Positions 13,736 to 26,450 of a stretch of 64,000 bases of DNA are shown here, one piece after another (the stretch's first letter is position 1; every line of letters starts with the position of its first letter). The stretch is taken from contig JAIUJO010000233.1 in assembly GCA_023846275.1 (NCBI GenBank), forward strand, positions 77,001-141,000, in the 5' to 3' direction. The DNA comes from Vanilla planifolia. Taxonomy: Eukaryota; Streptophyta; Magnoliopsida; Asparagales; Orchidaceae. The notes below the pieces were generated by a model. It was not told the origin of the DNA and searched no databases. It saw only the letters and a program-made list of their open reading frames with translations. A program made the translations under genes and the position numbers.

Positions 13736-16700
13736 TTTTAGTTCCATGAACGTCATTTGGAATTACTACAGACAACAAAAGTTATTAAACATAACTAATA
13801 AATATTATTTATTAATATTAAGTACATTTTTATCAAAACCAAAAAAAATATTATAAGTAATGTATTAAAACAAAATTGGGGAGAGTATATGTCACACTAG
13901 TGTGTCATTTGTGTTAAATAATAATAAAACTATATCAAAATAGCTCACAAAGCGCACCAAATGCAAAGAAAATAATGCCTTTAAAAATTTATAAAGGAAT
14001 ACTTAATTGGATAGAGATTGTTGAGATGATTCCAATCATATTTCTCCCCTCTCAATTAGACCTTATTCGAATTTATTGAGAATTATCAATGTATATAGGG
14101 ACAAATAATAATTAAGTATTGTTTTGCAATAAGTAAATATATATTGAAGCCAAAATGATTTAAACTGAAGCAACGTAATTTAGCCATGCAAAGTGATTTA
14201 AAGGCTACATGACATGAGATTTAGAGTTACATAGTTATATTGTCAAATCAAAACAAAAAATTAGAAGAAATGAAATAAATTGCATAAGAATGTTGTGTTC
14301 CAAATTAATTAGAAGATCAAATGTGACATCCTCATTCTTTAGATAAGACATGAATTAAAATTTCTCTTAAAGCACAAAAAACATGAAAAATAAAATATTT
14401 AAAAATTTAAAATTTAAAGTTTCATTAGATACTCATTGAGATGAATCTAAAAATGTTTTCTTTCGGACAAATTTTAAGAAATTACTAAATATTACATAAA
14501 TAAAAAGCGAAACTAACATTAAATTATTTTTGTAATATAAAGCAAAAGATAACGACATTGTAATTTGATATATTGAAGCAATTTAATATAAACTAATCCA
14601 ATCGATATAAAGGTTACAAAAGAGGGAAATTAGAGTTTCATAGTAAAATCAAATCAAATGTTAAAAGTTGAAGAAATCCTATAAATTTTGTGGGAAGATT
14701 TCTTTCCAAGATACCATTGAGATGAAGTGCAATTTCCTCGATTATTAAAATAGGTTTGAATAAAAATACCTCATAAAGTATGAAAAAATTATAGAAACTA
14801 AATCATTTAAAAAATAGAAAATAATATTTAATTAGATAAACACTCTCAAGATGGCTCCAATGATGACTATTTTATCTCCATCATACATCATTGGAAATTA
14901 ATATGAATAATAAAAGTAAATGAACTCAAATGATAACATATTAATTTTTTAACGTTATGTTGTATATATTAATTTTGAAATTAGATAACTTTAAGAAAAA
15001 AATAACTAAATCAAAGAGAGATAAAGGTACAACTAGAGCAGGCATATGGTTACATAATAATACAACATAATCAAAGAGAAACTTTTGAAGAAATTAGGTA
15101 AATTTTGTGAGAAATTCCATTCCAAGATGCTAAGGAGATCAAGTGGAATATTCTTGATCACAAAATTAGGTATGAATAATAATACCTTTAAAGTATGCAA
15201 AAACCTAAGAATTTTTTAAAAAAATATTAAATAAATAATTTTTTTTGTAGAGCTAATCAAGATGAGTTCAATAATGATTGATTCATCTTGGTCAAACCTC
15301 GTTTAGAATTGTTGCTTATTAACCACATTAACAAAAATAAATAATAATAAACTATTATTTAAGTATTAAGTGGAAATATATTGAAATTGAAATAACATAA
15401 ATTGAAGAAATATAATACAACCAAATAAAATAAGTGTGAGGGTCACATGAGGGGAGGATTAGATTTTTGCAATAATGTATCCAAATAAAATAAAAATGTC
15501 TAAGGAACTATGATAAATTGTTAACAAAAGTTGCATTTTGATATAATAAATATATTGAGCATAACATGCCTTATTATCAAATCATTTAAGAAAAAAATTT
15601 CTTATAAGACATGTCAAAATTGTTGAAAAAAATACAAAATATAAAAATTAGGATTTAATTAAGTAGCATTTGATGAGTCCAGTCTAATAAAGGAAAGCAA
15701 TTTAACCAAATCATAACCATGTAAAGGTCACATAAATGGAGATTTATAGTTTCACTACAACACAAACAAATCTAAATGACAAGTTTAAAAAATGGGATAA
15801 ATTGTACAAGAAAGTTGCATTTCAGCATACTAAAGACATCGAGTGTAACAACATCAATCATAAAATAAAATATGAATGTAAATGTCTTTTAAAGAAAAAC
15901 AAAGCTCTAAAAAGTAGAATACTTAAAAATATAGATTTCAATATTCAATTCAAAAAAGTTATTCGTAGTCCAAAACTTTAGTTTCATATCTATCTCACCT
16001 CAATTGGAAGTATTTTGAATTATAAACATGAATAAAGTTTAATAATAAAAACTTTATTAATTTAATATTAAAAAAATATACATTAATGCTTAAAATAGAA
16101 AAATTAAAGGAATGTAATGTATCAAAATAAAAGCAATGTAAGGACAACCCAATAAAAGATTTAGAGTTACTTGGAAATATAACCAAATAACAAAAAAGGT
16201 TTGATAAAAAAATCCTTAAGCAAAGTGGCATACCAAGACATTAAAAAGACCTCAAGAGAAATCCTCGATATTCAAATTAGTTATTAAACAAAATAATTCA
16301 TAAAACCTATAATTCCATAAAAAATAAAATATTTAATAATTTAAAATGAATAATTCATTGGATGGATCTCATCAAACAAGTCCAACGATCGCAGTTTCAT
16401 CTCCAACAAACTTTATTTTGAATTACTACAAATTAGGTAAGCAAATATGTATAAATAATATTAATTTAACTTTTTAATGTTATATAAGTATATATTAAAG
16501 GTACACTACGATAAATTTAAGTAATATAATATATTAAATTGATAGTAATTAAATGTTCCAATGAGAGGAGAATGATTTTTTTGAGTAATCTTAACAAGTC
16601 AAGTCTAAAACTTCGAAAAAATGAATTAAATCATAGGAGAAATTTGTATTCCCAGTTACTATCAAGATTAAGTGTAATGCCATCGATCATGAGATCAGGT

Positions 16701-16759
16701 TTACATCAAAAATATTTCTAAAGCATGCAAAAATATTAAAAAAATAAAATAATAAAAAA

Positions 16760-16795
16760 TTATAAAAATGAGAATAATTGAGGCAAAGCAATACA
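16760..16795 (-). repeat. Monomer with AAAATGA-type internal deletion
   Basis: The unit runs from TTATAAAAATGA directly into GAATAATTGAGGCAAAGC. The normal intervening part (unit end, landmark, CCTCATTTGGAATTACTATG segment and AT core, about 160-170 bases) is missing. In intact units the words on both sides of the missing part contain AAAATGA, so the junction keeps one copy. Confidence 0.75.
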
Positions 16796-19700
16796 ATCAA
16801 ATAAAAATTACATAAATTTCAAGATAATAGAATTTGAGTTACATAGTTATATAAGCAAATCAATGAAAAACATTTCAAGAGATAAGATAAATTATATAAC
16901 AAAGTTGCTTTCCACGTTATTAAGGAGATCTTATGTTGCATCATTGACCACCAAATTTAGTACAAATTAAAATGTTTAGTAAAACATGCCAATGATAGAA
17001 AATAAAATACTTAAAAATTTAAAAATGGTTGATTAAATGAATAGAGCTCATCCAAATGAGATTAAGGACATTTGTTTAATCTCCATGACCTTATTTGGGA
17101 ATTATGACAAATTACCAAAACACGAAAAAATGAAATATTAAATTTATTTTCAAAATTAAATAAATATATAATAAATTTGATATGAAATAAGTTGAAGTAA
17201 TGTGACAACCAAATCAAAGTGATTTAAAGGTCTCACGATAAGAGAATTATTGTTTCATATTAATATAACCAAATAAATGAAAAACTTTGAAAAAATATGA
17301 TAAATTATATGAATGAGTTGCATTCCATACTATGGTGATTGAGAATAACTTTTTCGATCATCAAATAATGTATAAATCAAAATGGATCATAAAATGCACA
17401 TAAGCCATATAATATAAAAAAATGAAGAATTACAAATTGAGTATTTACTTGGATAGAGCCATTCACATGAGCTTAATGATATTTATCTCATCTGTATTGA
17501 ACATCACTCAAGACTACTTCAAATTAACAAAGTAAACTAGAATAAATAATAATAAATCACCACTATAACAGTAGTTAATATATATATTAAACCTAAAATG
17601 ATTTAAATTAATGTAATGTAACCAAATGAAATTGATATAAGAGGAACATTAGGCAAGATATAGAGTTACGCAATATTACATCCAAATCAAAATGAGAAAT
17701 TTTTATGAAATGACATAATTGCAAAGCAAAGCTACATTTCAAGTTTATAAGATGAATTGAATAACATCATTCATTATCAAATAAGGTGTGAATATAACTA
17801 TCTTATAAATCCTACCAAATACATTACAAATAAAATATTTAAAAAATATAAAAATGATAATATTTGTCTAGACTAATCAATTGACATTTGTTTCATTTTT
17901 ATTGGATCTTGTTTGAAAATATTATGATTTAACAAAATGAATGACTCAAAAAAACTAAATTATTATTTTAATTATTATATAAATATGTATTAAATTGAAA
18001 TTAGAAAAACTACGGCATTGTAATTTAACAAAATAAAATAAAACAAATCAAGATATGAGATAAATGGTATAAGAATGTTACTTTCTAAGATGCCAATAAG
18101 ATTGATTGCAAAATTGTTCAGCATAAAATCTAGTACAAATTAAAATATATCTAGTAAATCTTGTCAAATATATAAAATAACAATATTTAAAATTATATTA
18201 ATGAATATTTAATTGGGTATAGCTTGTCTAGAAGTTTCTAAAAATATTTTTTTCTCCATTAGATCTTATTTAGAATTTCTACAAATAATAAAATAAATAA
18301 ATATAATTAGTAAAATATTATTATTTTAATAATAAGTGTAGTTGTATTAAAGTTGAAAAGACAAAAATTGAACTAATAGAATATAAACAAATAAAAATGA
18401 TGTAAAAATAACCTGAGAATATATTAAGGGTTAAATAATCACATAACAAAATCAGAGTAAAAAAAAAGAAGAAACCTTTTGTGGGAAAGTTGCATTCCAA
18501 GGTACCAAGAAAATTAAGTGCAAAGCCATTAATCGCCATATTCAATATCGATTCATGTACATTGTAAACAATGCAAAATAAAATTAATAAAGACATTTAA
18601 ACATATAAAAATAAAGATTTAATTTATAAGGGTCATTGAGATATGCCCGTTCACATTTTTTACTTTTCATCAAAACTCAATTTGAATTACCATGAATTAG
18701 CAAAGTCAATCATAATTAATAAAAAAATATTATTTTCATATTTAATAAACATATATTAAAGGTCAAGTTACATGAATCGAATCAACATAATATAACAAAA
18801 TGAAATTGATGTGAAGGTCACATTATAGAAGAATTAGTGTTGCATAGTAATATGGCACCATCAAAGTGAAATATTTGAAAAAAATTAGGAAACATTTATT
18901 AGAAAGTTACATTCCAAGATGCTAAGGAGATAAAGAGTAATATCCACCATCATGAAATTAGGTACAAATCAAAATGGCTTGCAAAGAACATAAAAACCAT
19001 AGATTTAATTGAATATAGCTCGTCTCTATTGATCCTCCATTGAAATTAAATAAAATTTCCAAAATAAATAAGCAATGTTATACTATTTTTTTAATATTAA
19101 GCATATGTATATTTAAGTAGACAAATGATACATTGAAGCAAAGCAATATTAATTATTCAATACAATATAAAGGTCATTTGAAAGATGATTTAGAGTTTCA
19201 TAGTAATATGACCAAGTTAATGTAAAAAGATGAAGCAATGATAAAATTATAAAGAAAAGACATACTAAAAGACATTAAAGAGATTGATTACAACATCCTC
19301 AAACATCAAATCATGTACCAATTCACATGCACAATATTAATAAAAGGCATAAAAATAAAAATATTTTAAAATATAAGAAAATGTGGTGGGTTAAACTCAT
19401 CGAGGATAGTTCAATGATGATTTCTTCAGTCCCAAAAAACCAAATTTGAAAAAATGTGAATTATAAAATTAATAAAAATAAATATTCATTAATGGTTATT
19501 TTAATATTTACTTGCTATATTTTTCAAGATGAAAAACATGTAAATTGAATGAAATGTAAGGCAACCAAATCAAAGCAAAGCAAAGCTATCATTAGAGGAA
19601 ATTTAAAGCAAAATAGTAATTTAATAAAATAAATGAGAAATATTTCAAGAAATGAGAAATATGTGAAGAATTAAGAAAAAAAAAGAAATTTCAATTACAT

Positions 19701-22700
19701 GATGCAAAGGAGATCGAGCGTAACACAATTGATTATCAAATAAGGTAAGAATAAAAAAATTTAGTAGCATGCCAAAATCTTAGAAAATTGTATAAGTAAA
19801 AGTTTAAATGTTAATAATTAATGATAGAGCTCATCAAGATTATGCCAAAAAATATTTTCACTTTTATCAGACTTTTTTTTAAAATTATTGCAAATTATAA
19901 AGTTAAAAAAGTGTAATTAATATTAAACTATTATTTTAAGGTAAAGTACATGTCACTTGACAATATGTTTAGTTTTCATAGAAAAATGACCAAATCAAAG
20001 CCAAAAAGTAAAAGAAATGTTATAAATGTTTGAGGAAACTTGTATTCTATGAAATTAAGGAGATCACGTGCAATATCTTTCGTCATGAAATATGATATGG
20101 ATAAAAATATTTTAATAAATTTTTGTAATACAATAAAAAATAAAATATCTAAAAATACAAAAATTAGTTAATACAATCGAGGTTGTTGAGGTGTGTCAAA
20201 TGATATTTGTTTTCTCTCCTACAGACCTAGTTTTGAAATTTTATAAATTACTTAAAAAGACTTAAATAATAACAAATTATTAAATTAATAATAACTAGAA
20301 ATCCATTAAAATTTAAATAAGGTAAATTGAAGAAATACAAAATAACAACTTCAATGCGAATGTTTTGAAAAATTGAGATAAATTGTATCAAAAAGTTACC
20401 ATTTAAGATCTAGTGGTGATCGAGTGTAAAATTCTCCAATGTCAAACTTTATATAAAACAAGTTGTCTAGTAAAATTTGCCAAAACTCTAGAAAATTAAT
20501 ATATCATAAGATATAAAAAACATTAATAGTACAAAAGACATCAAGGTGAGTTCAATGATTTTTGTTTCATGTCAAGTCAACATAGTTAGTATTTGCTACA
20601 AATTACTATTTTAAAAAACCATAAATAATAATAAATAGTTCTCATAATATAAAACAAATATAAACTAAAATTTAATTTACCTAAATTAAAGCAGTATAAT
20701 ATTACTAAATCAATATAATGATTAGGTAAAATGAAGGGAGATTTAGAGTTAAATAGTAATAAAACAAGCTCAAAGAAAAAAATTTGAAAATTTTGATACA
20801 TTTCATTGGAAAGAAGAATTTCACAATATAAAAGAGATTGATTGCAATATCGTTCAGGTTAAAATGTTATATGAATTAAATTGTCTTGTGAGACAAAGAA
20901 AAACCTAAGAAAATATAAGAAGATATTTAAATGATAAAGCTGATTGAAGCTATCCCAATGATATTTATTTAGTGTCCATTAGGCCTCATTTAAAAATACT
21001 ACAAACTAAAAATAAATAAGAATAACAAATAAAACATTTTAATCTTAATATTGACTATATATAAATTAGAGTTAAAAAAATAGATAAATTAAAATAAAGA
21101 TTTCATTGAAAGAGATTTAGAGTAACATAGTAATTCAAAAAAATCAGTGGAAATTATTTTTAGAAATGAGAAAAATGGATCTACAAAGTTCCATTCCAAG
21201 GTACTAAGAAAATTGAGCATAACATCATCAATTGTCCAATTGGGTGCGACTCAAAATAGTTAGTAAAGCATGCAAAAATTGTGTAGATTAAATATGTAAA
21301 AACATAAAAAATGACTTAATGATTCAGCTCATTAAGGAAAGTAGAAAAATAGCTTTTCATCTCCATCTAACAATTTTTTTGAATTACTAGAAATTAATAA
21401 TGTAAATAAGTGCAAATAATATAAAATTATTATTTTGATTATAATAAATCTATTTTTAAGTTGTAATCTAATAAAATCCATCAAAAGAACAAGCAAAACT
21501 AAAGCAACATTAATTTGATGTGAAAGTAGATCTTTTGTTGCCTAGTAGAATAATGAAATAAAAGAGAAAATGTATAAGAAATGATATAAATTTCTAAGGA
21601 AAGCTAAACAAAATTAAAATACTAAAATTTATAAAAAATATTTAATTGGATATTTGGCATCAAGGAAAGTTCAATGATATTTATTTTTTTGTTGTTTGAT
21701 GCTATTTTCAAATTTTTGTGAATTACAAAATTAAATAAATATTAAAAAAAGAATTTTTATTATTTTATAAAAAACATAAATTAACACCTAAATAAAATAA
21801 ATTGTTGTAATATTACATAAACAAATCAGTGCGATACAAAAATCAATTTAGAGGACATTTTGAGTTAATAATATAATAAAATATACGAAAAACTTTGAAA
21901 AAAAATTATAAATTATGTAGAAAAGTTGCAATTCAAGATACTTAGAACATTATATGTTACATCATCAATAATTGAATCAAGTATAATAGAAAATGTATTT
22001 TAGAACATGCGAAATTCCTAAAAAAATTTTAAAACATAAAATTTATTATTTGATTTGATAGAGCTCATAAAAATGAATCCAACATCATTTTTTTCTTATC
22101 AATCAACCATGTCAGATAACACTATGAATTATGAATTTAACTACGCATAAATATTACTAAATTATTATTTCAATATTAAGTAAAAGTAAATTAAATAAAT
22201 TGATGATAGTAAAGCATTGCAATATAGCAAAATTAATCTGAATGAAGTGAAGAAGTGAAGTAAATTTAATAAGTTAAAGTCCAAGATATGAAGATGATCA
22301 AGGGTAGCACCATCCATCATTAAATCATGAGTGAATTAAAATTTCGACTAAAACATGAAAAAACTATAGAAAAAAATATTAAAAAGAATTTTCAATTAGG
22401 TAAAGCTCATTGAGATGAGTCTAATGACATTTTTGGACATCAATCTGACATATTTGGAATTGCTATGAATTAATAAGACGAATAACCACAAATAAAAGAC
22501 ATTTGTTATTGTAATTTTTAGAAATATATATTCATGCTTGAATGAGATTACTTCAATCATTGTGATATAGTCCAGTCAATGTGATAAAATGGATAAATGA
22601 GAGAAGATTTAGAGTAAGGTAGTAATATAACCAAATAAAAGCAACAACTTTGAAGAAATTAGATAAATTATATAAGAAAGTTGCATTCTAATATACAAAG

Positions 22701-22940
22701 GAGTTCGAGTCTACCATCCTTGACCACCAAATGAGGTACAAATTGAAATGTATCATAAAGCATGCCCAAACCCTTAAAAATATTAAAAAATATAAACAAA
22801 TAACTAAATTAAAAAAGCTTGTCCAAAAAAATATAATTATGCTTGTTTTGCCATCATAAAACCTCCTTCATAATTTCTTTGACTTACCAAACTATTCAAA
22901 TGAAACTAATTTTAATTATCATTTTAATATTCTTCAAATA

Positions 22941-22965
22941 TATACATATATATATATATATATAT
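22941..22965. repeat. (TA)n microsatellite with one interruption
   Basis: About 25 bases of TA with a single C near 22945. It occupies the same monomer position (just before TTAAAGCTCAAATGAG) as the longer TA run at 6859-6899. Confidence 0.92.
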
Positions 22966-25025
22966 TAAAGCTCAAATGAGATAAAAGCAACTAAAGTAAG
23001 ACATCAAAATAAAATTGATGTAATGGTCACGCAAGAGTAGAAATATAGTATCAAAGAAATGCGATGAATTCAATGTCAAAATATTTTAAAAAATGAGCTA
23101 AATTATACAAGAACTACATTCCATGATTCTATGAAGATCAAGTGTAATATCTTTGATTTTCAAATCAGTTCCTAATCAAAATGTCTCATAAAGAATATTA
23201 AAAACCTGGAAAATAAAAATCTTTAAATTATATAAGCAAATATTTTTTTGAACATAGTTCTTTGACATAAGCCCAACATTCTTTATTTTGTTATGATCAA
23301 AATTTATTTTGAATTAATCAAAATAATAATGAATAATAATTATGTTAATATTAAGAAAGGTTAAATAAAATATTAAATTAAAAAAATTAAAATATCATCA
23401 TACAAAAAAATTTAGAAAATGTATGGGTAACACAAGAGGATATTTCAAGTTATATCCCGATAAAACCAAATTGAAATTACTTTCAAAAATCATTTAATAC
23501 AACAAGAAAGAAAAGTTTAAAAGTTTAAAAAAGAAAATATAACTAGATAGGGCTTCTTGAGTTGAGTCCAATCACATTTGTTTATCCTTGATTTGACCTC
23601 ATTGGGAAATACTAAAAATTACAAAATTATATTGACATAAATAATAATAAATTACTATTAAGATATCATTTAGTTATATATTATCACCAAGAATATTTAA
23701 TTTAAAGACATAAAATAAAAAAAAGGTAAAAGCCACATAAAGGCCACATGAGATGAGATTTAGGCTAACAAAATACTAGAAGAAAATCAAAACAAAAAAT
23801 TTGAACAAATGACTTCAATTATTCAGAAAAACTATATTTCAATATATTAAAGAGATTGAATGTAACATTCTCAATCTTCAAATAAAGCATGAGTTGAATT
23901 TGTTAGTATAGCATACTATAATCTTAAAAAATATATTTAAAAATTAATAATTAAGAATCTTTAATTTGATAGAGCTCTTTAGATGAGTCCAACAATGTTT
24001 ATTTGATATTTGTATGACAAAATTTTCAATTACTACATATTGCAAAGATAAATAAGAATAAATAATAACATATTATTATTTTGATATTAAATAATTATAT
24101 TATAGTGCTATAATTAGATACATTGAAGAAATGTAATATAACTAATTTGAATTGATGCAAACAACATAAGAGATGACAGCTAGAGTATCACAACCAAATC
24201 AAAAAAGAAAATTTGAAGAAATATCATAAATTGTTAGTGGAAGCTGCATTCAATGATATTAAGGAGATCGAGTGCAATGTTCTCCATCATCAAATTAGTT
24301 CAAATTGAAATATCTTTTAAATCATCCAAAAATTCGTAGAAAATAAGTCATCTAAAAATATAAAAATAAATTTTTAATTAAATAAAGCTGTCAAGATGTC
24401 TACAATGATGATTATTTATTCTCAGTCATACATCGCTTGGAAGTACACTTAAACACAAAACTAAATAAACATAAATAATAAAATAATAATATTTTACATT
24501 AAGTAGATATATATTAAATGTAAAATTAGAAAATTTAAAGTAATATATTATAACTAAGTCAAGTGATGTAAAAGTAACACGAGAGGTGATATAGAGTTAC
24601 ATTACTAAATAAAAGCCAAAGCCTTGTAGAAATGAAATAAATTTTTTGAAGGTTACAATCAAGGACACTAGAGAGATTTTTTGTAATGTCCTCTATCATC
24701 AAATATGGTATGAATGATAAAGTTTTTAAAGCATGCCAAACACATAGAAAAAAATTTTAAAAAATATAAAAATGAACAATTTATTGGATATAGCTCATTG
24801 AAAAGAGTTCAACCACATTTTATTCATCTTGATTAGGCCTCATCTAAAATTAAGTGGTATTATTAAATAAAATATTTATAAATAATATTTAACAATTATT
24901 ATACTATCGTGTAAACATATATTAATGCTAATATATCATAAATTCAAAGAATCTAATACAACCAAACCATATCAATGTATTGGTAACATGTGATGAGAAT
25001 TAGAGTTTCATAGCATAATAATAAA

Positions 25026-25060
25026 TTAATAATAATAATAATAATAATAATGATAATAAA
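25026..25060. repeat. (AAT)n microsatellite replacing part of a monomer
   Basis: About ten AAT triplets, slightly imperfect near 25051. They lie between GAATTAGAGTTTCATAGCAT on the left and GAGGCCGAGCATAACTTCCT on the right. In ordinary units these two segments are separated by roughly 75 bases containing the second TAATATAACCAAATCAAAG word and the CCAAGATACTAAGG segment. That sequence is gone and the triplet run stands in its place. Confidence 0.93.
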
Positions 25061-26099
25061 GAGGCCGAGCATAACTTCCTTGATTTAAAAAATTTTTACA
25101 AATAAATTAGCTCATAAAACATGTTAAAATTTGGGAAAATAAAATATATAAAATATATAAAAATAAAAGTTTTATTACACAAAACCCATCATGATCAGCC
25201 TATGAAAATTTGTGATAACTTGAATAAATATCATTTAGAATAACAGAGAATTAGCAATTTAAAAAAGCATAAACTTTTTTAAAGTTTTAGTAAATTTATA
25301 TTAGAGACAAAATATGATAAATTGAAGAAATGAAAGTAACCAAATCAATGAGAGAATATTTAGAGTTTTATATTAATTTAAGCAAATAATAGAAAACACT
25401 TAAAAAATGAAATAAATTGAATAAGTTGCATTCCAACATACTAAGGATCACAACTATAACATCATTGATCATCGAATCAATTTTGAATAAAAATATTTGT
25501 TCAAGTATGTCGAAACATTAAGGAATAAGATATTTAAAATTATCAAAATTAAAATTTAATGGGAACAAATCATCATGATTACTCAAACAAATTTGTTTGC
25601 ATCTCATTCACGCCTTGTTTGGATTTAATGTAAATTACAAACATAATTAGGAATAAATTAAGGTAACTAAATATTGTAATTGTTAAGAAAATTTAAATTA
25701 AATCTTAGATAAGATAAGTTGAAGCAATGAAATATATTAAAATCAATGCATTATAAAGATCACATAGTAAGAGATTTAGAGTTAAATAGTAATATAAAAA
25801 AAATAGAGCAAACAATTTGGAAAAATTTGAGAACATTTATCGGACATTACAATTCCATGATATTAAAGAGATTTAGAATAACATTATCGATTGTCAAATT
25901 TAATACGATTCAAACTAAAATGTAAAAGTTGTCAAAGCTATTTAAAATAAAATATTTGAAGTTTAAAATGAATGTTTTTTCGGATAGAGCTCAACGAATG
26001 GGTTCAATGTTCAATTCATTTGCAAAAGGCCTTTCTTCAAATTAATGCAAAATAACTAAGTAAATATTAAATCATAATAACAAATAATTATTCTATCAA

Positions 26100-26119
26100 T
26101 ATATATATATATATATATA
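26100..26119. repeat. (AT)n microsatellite
   Basis: Twenty bases of alternating AT at the AAGTAAATATATATTAAAGC position of the reversed unit. The sequence after it runs straight into AATTAAATGGGATAATG. Confidence 0.9.
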
Positions 26120-26379
26120 ATTAAATGGGATAATGTTATGCAATATAATACAATATTTTGAAATTGAACCAAAGATAAATTGAGATGAGAATAAGAATAA
26201 GAGTATCATAGAAATATTAACAAATTTAGGTAAAAATTTTGAATAAAAAATAAATTAAATGGGAAAAAATTTATTCTAAGATATTAACAAGATATAGTGT
26301 AACATCATTAATTGGCAAATAAGGTGTGAATTGGAAAGACACGAAAAATACTCAAAAATATTAGAAAGTAAAATATTAA

Positions 26380-26450
26380 ACGTATAGAAATGAGATTAAC
26401 TAAAGAAATCTAATATAACCAAATCAAAGCAATATAAAATTAGATTAAAT
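26380..26450 (-). repeat. Monomer carrying both recurrent deletions
   Basis: ATAGAAATGAGATTAACTAA shows the AAAATGA-type junction. Immediately after it, TAATATAACCAAATCAAAGC is followed by ATATAAAATTAGATTAAATT instead of the usual TGATGTAAAGGTCACATGAG segment, so the roughly 60-base deletion between the internal direct repeats is present too. The single surviving TAATATAACCAAATCAAAG word is a perfect consensus copy. Confidence 0.72.

Larger units (their letters stand above)
6126..16000 (-). repeat. Satellite block B1, first part, reverse orientation
   Basis: Same monomer, reversed. The landmark now reads CATTTGTTTCATC, usually followed by a CCTCATTTGGAATTACTATG-like word. It lies near 6368, 6766, 7086, 7510, 7860, 8215, 8615, 9040, 9700, 10095, 10520, 10935, 11355, 11775, 12130, 12535, 12905, 13312, 13735, 14040, 14455, 14875, 15280 and 15985. 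A unit near 9375 lacks the landmark because of a truncation, and another near 15680 ends abruptly and joins the start of the next unit. Full steps are 400-425; shorter steps of about 320-370 mark internal deletions. Open frames here at 11021-11224, 13274-13471, 15736-15981 and 15995-16231 are repeat translations. I see no other content. Confidence 0.9.
16001..26380 (-). repeat. Satellite block B1, second part, reverse orientation
   Basis: Continuation of the reversed array. Landmarks lie near 16398, 17075, 17488, 17890, 18250, 18660, 19025, 19420, 19855, 20210, 20565, 20970, 21355, 21685, 22092, 22435, 22845, 23280, 23580, 24000, 24410, 24825, 25215, 25595 and 26015. One unit near 16768 has lost its landmark by internal deletion. 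Units near 21600 and 23500 are shortened by loss of the CCAAGATACTAAGG segment. The unit at about 25,020 carries an AAT expansion in place of unit sequence. The longest open frame of the whole window (18321-18596, reverse, 91 codons) is here; it has no start context, domain or composition that sets it apart from the repeat. Confidence 0.9.

Noticed and set aside
13893..13904. Perfect 12-base palindrome CACACTAGTGTG as an operator-like site
   Set aside because: It occurs once, at a point where the unit is shortened (landmark step about 305). It is probably a junction coincidence.
15736..16721. Lysine-rich frames on the plus strand in a reversed block (15736-15981, 16539-16721)
   Set aside because: They are the opposite-strand reading of the same units, A-rich and therefore lysine- and asparagine-rich. 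They span recognisable unit segments without a break.
18321..18596. Longest open frame (91 codons, reverse strand) as a gene
   Set aside because: It is a direct translation of one satellite unit; the same peptide pieces appear in other units. It has no domain, flanking gene structure or distinct composition.
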